Shown piece by piece: positions 1 through 8,943 of a DNA stretch of 64,000 bases. The translations under genes were made by a program, and so were the position numbers. This DNA comes from Nocardia fusca NBRC 14340 (lineage in GTDB: Bacteria > Actinomycetota > Actinomycetes > Mycobacteriales > Mycobacteriaceae). The DNA is taken from the NCBI RefSeq assembly GCF_001618425.1, contig NZ_BDCU01000017.1:124001-188000 (forward strand), read 5' to 3'. Every line of letters starts with the position of its first letter. The first letter of the stretch is position 1. A model generated the notes under the pieces. It was not told the origin of the DNA, did not search any database, and saw only the letters and a program-made list of their open reading frames with translations.

Positions 1-1
1 G

Positions 2-94
2 ATCGCGCAGCAGATGGGTATTTCGCAGATGCACGTATCGCGCATTCTCGCCAAGACGCTGGCCCGATTGCGCGAGCAGTCGTCCCGGGAGTAA
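2..94 (+). CDS. RNA polymerase sigma factor, SigF/SigB family (C-terminal end only)
   Basis: Only the last 30 codons are inside the window. The reading frame gives IAQQMGISQMHVSRILAKTL followed by a basic tail and a TAA stop. This is the helix-turn-helix of sigma region 4.2, which contacts the -35 element; the 'GISQMHVSR' recognition-helix wording is typical of the SigF/SigB/SigI stress and sporulation branch of sigma-70 in actinobacteria. The rest of the gene, any anti-sigma partner and the promoter lie to the left of the window. The exact paralogue cannot be decided from 30 residues. Confidence 0.85.
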   Translation: MAQQMGISQMHVSRILAKTLARLREQSSRE

Positions 95-288
95 CCGCCG
101 CACCTGTTGTGCCTGCTTCGCCGTTCGGTCTACCCTCATCTTTGAGAGTATGAGCGGGTATTTATCTCAAATGACCATTCCGAGAGCCCGCTTTTCTCCC
201 CCAGCAACCGATCAGCCGGATCAGCCCGTAATCCGGCGCTCCTGCGGGTCGCGCGTCGACGACGACGCGGCGGAAGGTGATGTGAGTT
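95..288 (+). promoter_or_regulatory. Upstream region of the molybdopterin oxidoreductase with a 7-bp inverted repeat
   Basis: This 194-bp gap holds no gene. It is AT-richer than its surroundings. TTTGAGA at 141-147 and TCTCAAA at 165-171 form a perfect inverted repeat with a 17-nt spacer, and GGGTAT (156-161) sits inside it. GGGTAT resembles the -10 of SigF-type promoters, but no GTTT-like -35 stands at the usual distance, so sigma assignment is speculative. A purine-rich ribosome binding site, GGAAGGTGA, lies about 10 nt before the ATG at 289. Confidence 0.35.
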
Positions 289-2439
289 ATGACCGCTGAA
301 ACCATCGCCCGGCAATGCACCCTGTGCGAAGCGCACTGCGGCATCCTGGTGACCGTCGAGGACACGAAGGTGGCCAAGGTCGAGGGCAATCCCGACGATG
401 TGCTGTCCAAGGGCTACATCTGTCCCAAGGCCACCGCCATGGCGGGCCTGCACGATGATCCGGACCGGCTGCGTACCCCGGTGCGCCGGGTCGGCGAGAG
501 ATTCGAGCCCATCGGCTGGGACGAGGCCTTCCGCGAGATCGGCAGCCGCCTGCGCCGGGTGCGCCGGGAGCACGGACCGCATGCGGTGGGCATGTACCTG
601 GGCAATCCGGCCGCCCACAATTCGGCGATCATGTACGCCTTCGCGCTGCGCGTGGCGCTGATGACCCGCAATTTCTACACGGCCTCCTCGATCGACCAGT
701 TCCCGCAGGAATTCGTGGCCTGGCAGATGTACGGCTCGAATTTCCTCATGCCCATCGCCGATATCGACCGCACCGACCGGATGGTGATCATCGGCGCCAA
801 CCCCGCGGTATCCAACGGATCGGTCACCACCATGCCGGGCGCTCGCGACCGCATCAAGGATGTGCGCGCCCGCGGCGGCAAGGTCGTGGTGATCGATCCA
901 CGGCGTACCGAGACAGCCCGCCTGGCCGACGAGCACATCTCGGTCCTGCCGGGTGGCGATCCCTATCTGCTGCTGGCCGTCCTGCACGTACTGATCACCG
1001 AGGACCTCTGCGACCGGACCGCTGTCCGCGCCCAGTGCGCCGGACTGGACGAACTCCGCGAACTGGTCGCAGATTTCCCGCCCGAGGATGCCGCACCCTA
1101 CGCCGGTGTGGACGCCGAGACGATCCGGCGGCTGGCCCGCGAGCACGCGGCCGCGAAATCGGCGGTGATGTACGCGCGGATCGGGGTGTGCCAGACGCTG
1201 ACCGGCACCGTCACCCACTGGCTGGTCAATACCATCAACGCGATCACCGGAAACCTCGACAGTCCGGGCGGCCAGATGTATGCCACCCCGGCCGTGGACC
1301 TGCTGCCGCTGGCGCGCCGGGTGCCGCCGTCCTACGGCGCGTGGACCGACCGATCCGGTAAGTACAAATCGTTCCGGTTCGAACTGCCGGTCGCCGCGCT
1401 GGCCTCGGAGATTCTCGACGACGGCCCGGACCGTATCCGCGCCATGATCACCTACGCGGGCAACCCGGTCCTGTCCACCCCGCAGCGCGGACAGCTCGAC
1501 AAGGCGCTGGCTTCGCTGGATTTCTATGTGGCCGTGGACATGTACATCACCGAGACCACCCGGCACGCCGACATCATCCTGCCGCCGCTGTCGCCGCTGG
1601 AACGCGAGGACCTCGACATCCTGCTCACCATGTTCAGCGTGCACAACAACATTCGTTTCAACGCGCGAGCGGTCGCACCCGAGCAGGAGGGACTGGAGGA
1701 CTGGGAGATCATGGCGCGGCTGACCACCGAGATCCTGCCGCTTCCGCTGCGCCCGCTCACCGGCCGCGCCCTCAACGCGGTCTTCGCCCGGTTCAGCCCG
1801 CTGCGGGCCGCGGCACTCGGTATCGCGGTCGGCCCGCACGGCGTACTGCGCCGGGGCCGTAAGGGCGTGACCTTGCAGAAGGTGCGCGAAGCCCGCGGCG
1901 GTATCGACCTGGGCCCGCTGCAGCCACGGCTGCATTCGCTCATCGCCACCGCCGACCGCTTAGTCCAGCTGGCGCCGCGGCAGTTCCTCACCGAGGCACG
2001 CCGGCTCCTCGACGAGGCGCGCGCGGGTGGCGCGGACCGCGACCTCGGTTTCGATCTACGCCTCATCGGCCGGCGCCATCTGCGCAGCAACAATTCCTGG
2101 CTGCACAATGTGCCGTCGATGGTGAAGGGCCGCGACCGCTGCACCGCGCTCATGCACCCGCAGGACGCGACCGCGCGCGGACTGTCCGACGGCGGCCGGG
2201 TCACGGTGAGCTCACCCATCGGCTCCATCGTGGTGCCGGTGGAGATCAGCGACGAGATCCGGCCGGGTACGGTCGCCATCCCGCACGGCTGGGGTCACGG
2301 CGAGCCGGGCGTCGGCTGGACCGTCGCGGCCGCGGTACCGGGCGCGAACGTGAACCTGCTACACGATCCGGAACAGGTGGACCGTATCTCCGGTAATGCC
2401 GCGGTCAACAGCACCTGGGTGAAGGTCCACGCCGTCTAG
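289..2439 (+). CDS. Molybdopterin-dependent oxidoreductase (formate dehydrogenase/nitrate reductase superfamily)
   Basis: A 716-residue protein of the bis-MGD molybdoenzyme superfamily. The N-terminus has the [4Fe-4S] pattern C9-x2-C12-x3-C16 with a fourth Cys near residue 44 (GYICPKA). The 'IGANPAVSNGS' and 'VIDPRRTETA' segments are the usual cofactor-binding region, and the C-terminal ~130 residues form the molybdopterin-dinucleotide-binding barrel (HPQDATARGL, IPHGWGHG). No Tat signal is visible, so the enzyme is probably cytoplasmic. Where formate dehydrogenases and Nap/Nar enzymes carry the Sec/Cys/Ser/Asp metal ligand, the local sequence is S-S-I-D-Q-F-P, so the ligand and the substrate cannot be named. 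It is encoded alone, without adjacent electron-transfer subunits. The ATG at 289 has a good ribosome binding site and is the first start before the iron-sulfur motif. Confidence 0.88.
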   Translation: MTAETIARQCTLCEAHCGILVTVEDTKVAKVEGNPDDVLSKGYICPKATAMAGLHDDPDRLRTPVRRVGERFEPIGWDEAFREIGSRLRRVRREHGPHAVGMYLGNPAAHNSAIMYAFALRVALMTRNFYTASSIDQFPQEFVAWQMYGSNFLMPIADIDRTDRMVIIGANPAVSNGSVTTMPGARDRIKDVRARGGKVVVIDPRRTETARLADEHISVLPGGDPYLLLAVLHVLITEDLCDRTAVRAQCAGLDELRELVADFPPEDAAPYAGVDAETIRRLAREHAAAKSAVMYARIGVCQTLTGTVTHWLVNTINAITGNLDSPGGQMYATPAVDLLPLARRVPPSYGAWTDRSGKYKSFRFELPVAALASEILDDGPDRIRAMITYAGNPVLSTPQRGQLDKALASLDFYVAVDMYITETTRHADIILPPLSPLEREDLDILLTMFSVHNNIRFNARAVAPEQEGLEDWEIMARLTTEILPLPLRPLTGRALNAVFARFSPLRAAALGIAVGPHGVLRRGRKGVTLQKVREARGGIDLGPLQPRLHSLIATADRLVQLAPRQFLTEARRLLDEARAGGADRDLGFDLRLIGRRHLRSNNSWLHNVPSMVKGRDRCTALMHPQDATARGLSDGGRVTVSSPIGSIVVPVEISDEIRPGTVAIPHGWGHGEPGVGWTVAAAVPGANVNLLHDPEQVDRISGNAAVNSTWVKVHAV

Positions 2440-2490
2440 GCCCGCCGAGGGCCGGGACCGTCCCGACTCGCCCCCGGTGGGATCGTACGG

Positions 2491-2838
2491 TCACAGCTCG
2501 CGCTCACGGGCGCGCCGTAACCGCGCGGGCGCGACCAGCCACCAGGCCGCGTCCAGCAGTTCGCGCAACTGCCCGGGGTCGACACGGTGGAGGTCGATGA
2601 GGATATAGGGGTAGCCGTCGTAGTGCGGGGTGGTGTAAAAGGCAGGGTCGCCGGCGGCCAGCAGCGCCTCCTTCTCCACCATCTCGCAGCGCAGCGCGAG
2701 ACCGCCCTCGGCTTCGGTACGCAAGCGCGCGAAACTCTTGCCCGCCGCTTTCAGCGCCGGGGTGCGGTAGGACGTCGATTCGGCGACCTCCGGTAGCTCG
2801 GTGGCCATCCGGACCACGTGCGCCCAGGTGATACCCAT
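2491..2838 (-). CDS. MmcQ/YjbR-family protein
   Basis: A 115-residue cytoplasmic protein of the MmcQ/YjbR fold. Family features are an N-terminal helix ending in a 'LPEV.ES.SYRTPALK' segment, then F-A-R-L-R, and the 'YTTPHYDGYPYILIDL' core near residues 65-82. Members resemble the DNA-binding fold of the double wing motif, but their function is unknown. I chose the ATG at 2838 (MGITWAHVVRMA) because homologues start at this point; the frame stays open upstream to 2967, but that part is Arg/Ala-rich and unlike the family. It is convergent with the molybdoenzyme and reads away from rsmB. Confidence 0.8.
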   Translation of the reverse strand: MGITWAHVVRMATELPEVAESTSYRTPALKAAGKSFARLRTEAEGGLALRCEMVEKEALLAAGDPAFYTTPHYDGYPYILIDLHRVDPGQLRELLDAAWWLVAPARLRRAREREL

Positions 2839-2906
2839 AGCGACAGTGTGCCGGGCGCGGACGCGGCAGGTTCGGAAATCCGTCGCCACTCGCGCGCGCC
2901 CGGCGG

Positions 2907-5075
2907 TTACGCCGGTTTGCGCAGCGCGGCCACGAACATGGCGTCGGTCCCGTGCCGGTGCGGCCACAGCTGGACGGCCGGGCCCGCGCCGAGCCCGGTG
3001 ACCCCGGGGAGCAGCGGGCGGGCGTCGAGTTGTTCGGCACCAGTTCGTCGAACCGTATCCGCCACTACGGCAACGGTTTCCGGCAGATGGGGCGAGCAGG
3101 TGGAATACACCACCACACCACCGGGGCGCACCAGGTCCCAGGCCGCGGTCAGCAGTTCGCGCTGGAGAGCAACCAGATCGGCGGTATCACCGGGGGTCCG
3201 CCGCCACCGGGCCTCCGGGCGGCGGCGCAGCGCGCCGAGGCCGGTACACGGGGCGTCCACCAAGATGCGGTCGTAGCCGGCGGCCAGGCCGCTGTCGCGG
3301 CCGTCGGCGATATGCACCTGCACGGGCAGCCCGCGCGTCGCGGTGCGGACCAGTTCGGCCCGGTGCCGGGCCGGCTCGACCGCGTCGACCCGGAAACCGT
3401 CGATATCGGCCAGTGCCCCGAGCAGCGCCGCCTTCCCGCCCGGACCGGCGCACAGGTCCAGCCAGCGGCCGCCGTCGGTGCCGTGCAGCGGGGCGCGGGT
3501 GAGCGCCAGGGCTACCAGCTGACTGCCCTCGTCCTGGACCGCGGCCATGCCCTCCCGCACCGGTTCCAGCGCGCCCGGGTCACCGCCCTCCAGATACACC
3601 GCGTACGGCGACCACCGGCCCTCCTCGCCACCGGTGACCAGCGCGAGTTCCTCGGCGGTGATATCGCCGGGACGCGCCACCAGGTGCACCAGCGGCCGGG
3701 CGTCGTCGGCGGCGAGCAGGTCCGGCAGTTCACCCGCGTCCGCGCCCAGCGCATCGGCGAACGCCTGCGCGATCCACATCGGATGGGCGTATTCGAAGGC
3801 CATGCGGCCGATCGGATCGGTGGGGGCAAGCCGCTCGATCCACTCCCGCGGACTCCGCTCGGCGACCCGGCGCAGCACCGCATTGACGAAACCGGAACGC
3901 CCCGTACCGGATTCGGCACGGGCGAATTCGACCGCGGTGTGCACCGCGGCGTGCGGTTCGACCCGGGTGCGCAGCAATTGGTAGGCGCCGAGGCGCAGGA
4001 TATCCAGCAGCGAGCCGTCGATCTCGTCGATCTCACGGCCGGCGCAGTCGGCGATCACCGCGTCGAGCACACCCAGGGCCCGGCACGCTCCGTAACCGAG
4101 TTCGGTGGCCAGGGCCGCGTCACGCCCCTCCACCCGATACTCGCGCAGCAGTCCGGGCAGCACCAGGTTGGCGTAGGCGTCCCGTTCGCGGACGGCGCGC
4201 AGGGTCTCCAGCGCCACGGTGCGCGCCGGATCCGCCGGCGTGCGCCGGGTGCGTGCGGCACCGTCACTCCGCCCGGGCCGGTCCCGGTCCGGGCCGTCGG
4301 CCCGTTTCCCGGCGGTCCGGCCCTGCGCCGATCCCCGGCGCCGATCCCCGCGCCGGTCGTCCCGGCTGTCATCCGTTCGTTTCCGGGCGGCATCGGTGCC
4401 CCCGGCGGCTCCACTCCGGCCGGGACGGTCGGAGTCTCCGGCCGGGCGGCGGGCCCGACTCGCAGCGTTCTCGCGGTCGGGACGACGACCGCCACCCGCA
4501 CCGCGACCGGGCTCGGCCTCGCGGTGTGGCGGCTTCCCGCGGCCCCCGCCGGGCTCACCGGATCCCCTGGTCTCCCGGCGTCGACGTGGGTCGGCGATGC
4601 CCTCAGGGTTACCCCGGGAATCCGCGGCCGGACGATCTCGGCGGGAACCGGCCGGGCGGTCCGGCCGGTCACCGGCCGGACGCCGGTCGGTACGGGAACC
4701 GCCCTGGCGCCGATCCTGCCGCGAGCCGGCCGGCGGCTCGCCCCGGCGGAAACCTGTCGAGCGCTGGTCCTGCCGGGCCCCGTCCGACCGCTCGCCCTGC
4801 CGGGAATCATCCGCACGCTCGCCCCGGCGGAAACCACCCGGACGCCGGTCCTGCGCGGACCCGGACACACGCGCGCCCCGGCGAGAACCGCCCTCGCGCT
4901 GGTCCTGCCGGGATTCGGCCGGACGCCGACCCGATGCGGGCCCCGCCGAACGGCCGCCCCGCCCGGGATCACCCCGGCGCTCCGGCGATTCGTTGCCGGG
5001 GGCGTCGGATTCGGCCGCGGGGGGTTCGGCGTGACGCCGGAAGCTCCGGGGCCGGTCGTCGCTCGCGCCGGTCAT
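2907..5075 (-). CDS. rsmB: 16S rRNA (cytosine(967)-C(5))-methyltransferase RsmB with a long disordered N-terminal extension
   Basis: Methylates C967 of 16S rRNA using S-adenosylmethionine. The enzyme proper occupies residues ~282-722: a NusB-like RNA-binding domain ([15 protein letters not shown]...), then the Rossmann methyltransferase with motif [13 protein letters not shown], motif [14 protein letters not shown] carrying the release Cys, and motif [10 protein letters not shown] carrying the nucleophile Cys. Residues 1-~280 are an Arg/Gly/Asp/Pro-rich low-complexity tail with repeated R-Q-D-R and G-F-R-R-G-E units, absent from typical RsmB proteins of about 450-470 residues. Its ATG overlaps the fmt stop by 4 nt (ATGA), so it is translationally coupled. 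The order def-fmt-rsmB is conserved in many bacteria. Confidence 0.93.
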   Translation of the reverse strand: MTGASDDRPRSFRRHAEPPAAESDAPGNESPERRGDPGRGGRSAGPASGRRPAESRQDQREGGSRRGARVSGSAQDRRPGGFRRGERADDSRQGERSDGARQDQRSTGFRRGEPPAGSRQDRRQGGSRTDRRPAGDRPDRPAGSRRDRPAADSRGNPEGIADPRRRRETRGSGEPGGGRGKPPHREAEPGRGAGGGRRPDRENAASRARRPAGDSDRPGRSGAAGGTDAARKRTDDSRDDRRGDRRRGSAQGRTAGKRADGPDRDRPGRSDGAARTRRTPADPARTVALETLRAVRERDAYANLVLPGLLREYRVEGRDAALATELGYGACRALGVLDAVIADCAGREIDEIDGSLLDILRLGAYQLLRTRVEPHAAVHTAVEFARAESGTGRSGFVNAVLRRVAERSPREWIERLAPTDPIGRMAFEYAHPMWIAQAFADALGADAGELPDLLAADDARPLVHLVARPGDITAEELALVTGGEEGRWSPYAVYLEGGDPGALEPVREGMAAVQDEGSQLVALALTRAPLHGTDGGRWLDLCAGPGGKAALLGALADIDGFRVDAVEPARHRAELVRTATRGLPVQVHIADGRDSGLAAGYDRILVDAPCTGLGALRRRPEARWRRTPGDTADLVALQRELLTAAWDLVRPGGVVVYSTCSPHLPETVAVVADTVRRTGAEQLDARPLLPGVTGLGAGPAVQLWPHRHGTDAMFVAALRKPA

Positions 5076-5992
5076 TCGACCACCGCGCCGGGCGCCAGAC
5101 GGGCACCGCGCGCCCAGTCGAGTGCGGCCATCATCCGTTTGCCCTGCGGCTGCACCTGGTCCAACCGCACCGCGGTGGTGGCGGTACCGACGAGAACACC
5201 GGTTTTGCGCACCTCGATCTGCCGCTCGGGCAGCACCTCTTCGACCAGTTCCACCGGACCCAGTTTGAGCCGATTCCCAGCGACCGTGGTCCAGGCGCCG
5301 GGGAACGGAGTCACCGCCCGGATGGCGCGGCCGACGGCCAGCGCGGGCTGATCCCAGCGGACCTGCGCCGCCTCGACGGTGATCTTCGGTGCGTAGGAGA
5401 CCCCCTCCGCCGGTTGCGGTATCGCCTGCAGAGTGCCGTCCTCGACACCGTCGAGGGTCTGCTCCAGCAGCGCGGCGCCGCTGTCGGACAGCCGGCCCAG
5501 GAGATCGGCGGCGGTATCGGTGACCGCGATCCGCTCGGTCACCACACCGTAGACGGGCCCGGTGTCCAGACCGGTCTCGATCCGGAAAGTGGACGCGCCG
5601 GTGATCTCGTCGCCGGCCGCGATGGCGGCCTGGACCGGTGCCGCGCCACGCCAGGCGGGCAGCAGGGAGAAATGCAGATTGATCCAGCCGTACTTCGGGA
5701 TCTCCAGCACCCGCGACGGTAGCAAGGCGCCGTAGGCGACCACCGGGCAGCAGTCCGGCGCCAGCTCCGTGAGCGCCTCGACGAATTCGGGATCGCCGGG
5801 CATACCCGGGGTGAGGACCGGAATACCCTGTTCGTCGGCGAGTTGCCCGACCGGCGAGCGTTTCAGCTTCCGGCCGCGCCCCGCGACGGCGTCGGGCCGC
5901 GTCACCACGGCGACCACCTCGTGCCGGGAATCGAGGAGCCGGCGTAGCGATGGAACCGCCGGGTCGGGAGTACCGGCGAAGACGATCCGCAT
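5072..5992 (-). CDS. fmt: Methionyl-tRNA formyltransferase
   Basis: A 306-residue cytoplasmic enzyme that formylates Met-tRNAfMet with 10-formyltetrahydrofolate, preparing the initiator for translation. The N-terminal Rossmann domain starts [16 protein letters not shown]; the family signature [19 protein letters not shown] (near residues 107-125) contains the catalytic Asn/His/Asp neighbourhood; the C-terminal OB-like tRNA-binding domain begins near residue 205. Length is normal. Its ATG overlaps the def stop by one base (TGATG), and its stop overlaps the rsmB start, so def-fmt-rsmB is one translationally coupled operon. Confidence 0.96.
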   Translation of the reverse strand: MRIVFAGTPDPAVPSLRRLLDSRHEVVAVVTRPDAVAGRGRKLKRSPVGQLADEQGIPVLTPGMPGDPEFVEALTELAPDCCPVVAYGALLPSRVLEIPKYGWINLHFSLLPAWRGAAPVQAAIAAGDEITGASTFRIETGLDTGPVYGVVTERIAVTDTAADLLGRLSDSGAALLEQTLDGVEDGTLQAIPQPAEGVSYAPKITVEAAQVRWDQPALAVGRAIRAVTPFPGAWTTVAGNRLKLGPVELVEEVLPERQIEVRKTGVLVGTATTAVRLDQVQPQGKRMMAALDWARGARLAPGAVVE

Positions 5993-6534
5993 CAGCGGTC
6001 CCGCTCGGCGAGCGCGCGGCTCGGCCGGACGGTCAGCCCGGCGATGAACCAGTCGGATTCACGGATGGTGCGCATGGCCTGCTTCCGGTCGGGGGCATCG
6101 AGCCGGTCGATGAACAGTGTGCCGTCCAGATGATCTGTTTCGTGCTGCACACAGCGCGCCAGCAGCCCTTCGGCCTCGAATTCGACCGGGTTGCCGTCCA
6201 CATCCACGCCGGTCGCCCGCACCCGCATGGCCCGCCTCGTATCGTGATTGACCCCCGGGATCGACAGACAGCCCTCCGGACCGATCTGTTCCTCCTCGTC
6301 CAGCGCGGTCCAGCTCGGGTTGATCAGATGCCCGCGGGCGTCGTGGGTGTCGTAGACGAACACCCGCAGGCCCACACCGATCTGCGGGGCCGCCATCCCC
6401 ACTCCGCCGTCGTCGTACATGGTGTCGGTCAGATCGGTCACCAGCTGCCGCAGTTCGGGGCCGAACTCGGTGACCTCCGCCGCGCGGGCTCGCAGGATCG
6501 GATCGCCGAAGAGGCGGACGGACTGGACGGTCAC
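5992..6534 (-). CDS. def: Peptide deformylase
   Basis: A 180-residue metalloenzyme that removes the N-formyl group from nascent proteins, reversing the mark placed by Fmt. All three motifs are present: motif 1 [10 protein letters not shown], motif 2 EGCLS with the metal-binding Cys, and motif 3 QHETDHLDG with the two metal-binding His and the catalytic Glu. The first residues [15 protein letters not shown] are standard for actinobacterial type I/III deformylases. It is the first gene of the def-fmt-rsmB operon; the promoter should lie in 6535-6600. Confidence 0.96.
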   Translation of the reverse strand: MTVQSVRLFGDPILRARAAEVTEFGPELRQLVTDLTDTMYDDGGVGMAAPQIGVGLRVFVYDTHDARGHLINPSWTALDEEEQIGPEGCLSIPGVNHDTRRAMRVRATGVDVDGNPVEFEAEGLLARCVQHETDHLDGTLFIDRLDAPDRKQAMRTIRESDWFIAGLTVRPSRALAERDR

Positions 6535-6845
6535 GGTAGCTCCCGAAGACAGGTGGCAGGGCAGGAAGGTTTCATTCTAGGTAGCCCGGCACGACCGTGC
6601 GCGAGGCGTCCGCGCACACCTTCCGTTCACTCCGGACAACCGGTTCTACCGGCCGGGTCCCGCGCCGGTTCCCGAGCGTGTGCGATGTGCGGTCGACCGC
6701 CCGGAGAACGGCGACCATCGTGCGAACCTACTCGGGTCGGTCGAGCCGCACATCTGCGTACACCTCTCGTCCTCCCCGGACGGTCACCATTCGGGGCCGG
6801 ATCGCGAAAGCCCCGGGCCCGGGGCGCCGCCGGCGACTCCCGGCA
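6535..6845. other. Intergenic region between def and the lipase gene; GC-rich palindrome
   Basis: About 310 bp without a convincing gene. Open frames here have no family resemblance and are GC artefacts. GCCCCGGGCCCGGGGC at 6810-6825 is a perfect 16-bp palindrome lying about 20 bp past the lipase stop codon; it could serve as a weak termination or processing structure, but it has no loop bases and no U-run. The part next to def presumably holds the def promoter, which I cannot place with confidence. Confidence 0.3.
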
Positions 6846-7871
6846 TCAGATGTTCCCGCCGATGATCACCTGGGGGATCCCGGTGCCGAGCGGCACCGGG
6901 ACGCATACCGGTTCGGAGGCGTGTTCGGGGTCGAGGATCTCGAACAGCAACTGGACCACGTACGGGTCGTAGACCATGTGGAAATGACCGGTGAGGTCGA
7001 CGGGGCAGCGGTCCTGCAGGACGATGTTGTGTGCCCCCGGTCCGCGCAGGGCGATATTGCCGAAGGGCTGGATCACCTCGTCGACCCGGCTGCCGACCGT
7101 GGTGTAGCGCACCCCCGGCACGGTGTCGCCGCCCGCGTTGAGTTCCCGCATGAACGGCGAACCCTGCACCTGCTGGACCGCCGCCACGGAGACCGCCCGG
7201 GTCGCCAGGTCCATCGCGCCCGGAAGCTGCTCGGCGATCGGGACCAGGCCGTACAGCACCCCGCCGTAGGTGGGCGAGGCCAGGCCGACCCAGTTGCCGA
7301 CATTCGGCGCGCCGCCGAGTTTGTTGATGTAGTACCGGGTGACATTGGCGCCCTGGGAGAACCCGACCAGATCGACCTGCCGGGCTCCCGTCGCGGCGCG
7401 TACCTCGTCGACGAACTGCACAATCTGGTAGGCGCTGAGCACGATGTCCTCGGTGCCGTAGGTACCGGCGCCCGGTTTACCTCCGTAGTTCAGGGCGAAG
7501 ACACAGAAGCCGTGGTCCACGAGCTGCGGCCCGATAACCGACCAGTCGGTGTAGGCGCTCGCGTCGGTACCGTGCGCGAGGATCACCGGTCGCGGATGGG
7601 CCGCGTTCGGGACACATCCGAAATCGTTGACGCCCCGAGGCACCGCGTCCGGATGGGATTTCATATAGAGCACCGCTCCCAGGTGGTCGGGTTGGGGCGG
7701 AGCGGGGTCCGTGGGGACCGACGCGGGAAGGTAACCGGCCGGCTGGGCGGTGCTCTCGACACTCGCGAGCAACACCGACCCAGCCAGTGCGACAGCCACG
7801 GTCACCGCCCGCAGGACACGCCTGCCGGTTTGTGAACCGCCCCGCCCCATCGGCCATCGAAGTTGTTTCAC
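6846..7871 (-). CDS. Secreted lipase (class 2/alpha-beta hydrolase, triacylglycerol lipase family)
   Basis: An exported alpha/beta hydrolase of about 341 residues. A basic stretch (KQLRWPMGRGGSQTGRR) is followed by a hydrophobic segment VLRAVTVAVALAGSVLLAS and an Ala-x-Ala-like cleavage region, i.e. a Sec signal peptide. HGTDASAYTDW is the oxyanion loop; the nucleophile elbow is G-F-S-Q-G, and a late His (GHFHMVYDP) completes the triad. These match the lipase class 2 family (EstA/LipA-like), which hydrolyses lipid esters outside the cell. I chose the GTG at 7871 because AGAAG stands 8 nt upstream; ATG at 7850 or an upstream start at 7907 are possible. It is a single-gene unit between padR and def. 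Confidence 0.82.
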   Translation of the reverse strand: MKQLRWPMGRGGSQTGRRVLRAVTVAVALAGSVLLASVESTAQPAGYLPASVPTDPAPPQPDHLGAVLYMKSHPDAVPRGVNDFGCVPNAAHPRPVILAHGTDASAYTDWSVIGPQLVDHGFCVFALNYGGKPGAGTYGTEDIVLSAYQIVQFVDEVRAATGARQVDLVGFSQGANVTRYYINKLGGAPNVGNWVGLASPTYGGVLYGLVPIAEQLPGAMDLATRAVSVAAVQQVQGSPFMRELNAGGDTVPGVRYTTVGSRVDEVIQPFGNIALRGPGAHNIVLQDRCPVDLTGHFHMVYDPYVVQLLFEILDPEHASEPVCVPVPLGTGIPQVIIGGNI

Positions 7872-7933
7872 AACACAATCTTCTACCCTGCCGGCCCGGC
7901 GGAACACCGGGGCCGGAGGTTTTGATCACCCCG

Positions 7934-8605
7934 TTACTTTCCAGAGTCCTCGTCTCCGGCGAGGATGCGGTACAACGCTTTCCGGGCATCGGTGAGCACC
8001 TCGGCCGCCTTGGCCGCCTGCTCCGGCGTGCCTGCCGCCGCCACCTGCGCGACTGCGCCCATGAGCGGGCCGATCAGGGCCCGCAGATCGCTGGTGTGCG
8101 CGCCGACTCCTTCCTTGACGTCGGCCCACGGGTCCCCGAGCTCCGCCCGGTTCTCCGTCACGTGAGCCGTCCCTGTCTCGGTCAGTTGCGCGGTCTTGCG
8201 GCCGGCGACTTTCTCGATAGTGATCAGACCCTCGTCCTCCAACTGTGACAGCGCCGGGTAGATGGATCCGGGGCTGGGCCGCCAGAGGTCGTCACTGCGT
8301 TCGCGGATCTGCTGGATCAACTCGTAGCCGTGCATGGGGCGCTCGGCGAGCAGCAGCAGGATCGCCGCCCGGACGTCGCCGCGCCGCCCCCGGCCACCCC
8401 GGCCGCGGCCGCGTCCGAAGCCCGGGCCGAAACCCGGACCGAATCCGGGGCCGAACCCGGGACCGAAGTCCCCGCCGAAACCCGGACCGAATCCGGGCGG
8501 GCCACCGTGCCGGAACTGGCCACCCGGACCGAAGCCGCCCGGACGTGGGCCGCGCCCACGACGTCCGCGACCCCTGCGGAATTCTGTGTTCTCGATGTTT
8601 TCCAT
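7934..8605 (-). CDS. PadR-family transcriptional regulator with a glycine-rich N-terminal tail
   Basis: A 223-residue regulator. Residues ~77-150 form the PadR winged helix: DVRAAILLLLAERPMHGYEL, then SPGSIYPALSQLEDEGLI (recognition helix and wing) and the wing segment VAGRKTAQLTETG. The C-terminal ~75 residues are the dimerising helices. Residues 1-75 are unusual: RGRGRRGRG clusters flank a run of about seven FGPG-type units. PadR proteins normally repress a neighbouring transporter or detoxification gene and themselves. The ATG at 8605 is decided by a perfect AGGAGG ribosome binding site 7 nt upstream; the frame stays open further upstream without support. A palindromic operator lies just before it. 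Confidence 0.88.
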   Translation of the reverse strand: MENIENTEFRRGRGRRGRGPRPGGFGPGGQFRHGGPPGFGPGFGGDFGPGFGPGFGPGFGPGFGRGRGRGGRGRRGDVRAAILLLLAERPMHGYELIQQIRERSDDLWRPSPGSIYPALSQLEDEGLITIEKVAGRKTAQLTETGTAHVTENRAELGDPWADVKEGVGAHTSDLRALIGPLMGAVAQVAAAGTPEQAAKAAEVLTDARKALYRILAGDEDSGK

Positions 8606-8633
8606 AGCAGCCTCCTGAGCTACTCGATCGGTT

Positions 8634-8660
8634 TGCATAGCATCGACGATATATCGACAA
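8634..8660 (-). promoter_or_regulatory. Putative padR promoter with palindromic operator
   Basis: Read on the minus strand, TTGTCG (8660-8655) and TATGCA (8639-8634, preceded by TGC as an extended -10) make a candidate promoter with a 15-nt spacer. Inside the spacer lies CGATATATCG (8647-8656), a perfect 10-bp palindrome in an AT-rich patch. The start codon is 29 nt downstream. This geometry fits autorepression by PadR. The remainder of the gap (8661-8943, toward priA) shows no gene or clear signal. Confidence 0.5.
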
Positions 8661-8943
8661 TCTATCCAATGCAACCATTGGCCGAGTAATTCCTCGATCC
8701 TCCCGAGACCACGCATCCGCCCCGTGAAATCGGCGGGCATACCGGGGCGGACCACCGCAACAGGAAAGAGCACGCCGGAGGTCGGCGGGATCGGCCGACG
8801 TATCGCGGCCGACGAGAACGCCCGCGATACGTATGTCGGATATGCCCGCACACCGGTGGCGTCGCGCCAACGTGAAAAGGGAAGCCTGCTCGCGCGGTCT
8901 CCCGGAAGAGCCCGAGGCGCCACGCGTCCCCGGTGCGGGCGGG

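Noticed and set aside
136..1935. 599-codon minus-strand frame opposite the molybdoenzyme
   Set aside because: The sense frame has clear iron-sulfur and MGD motifs; the antisense has none.
2952..5351. Very long plus-strand open frame (799 codons) opposite rsmB
   Set aside because: It is the antisense of Arg/Gly/Asp-rich GC-rich coding sequence; composition is Pro/Arg/Ala noise, no family features, and rsmB on the other strand is certain.
6597..7835. 412-codon plus-strand frame opposite the lipase
   Set aside because: Shadow of a signal-peptide lipase with intact G-x-S-x-G.
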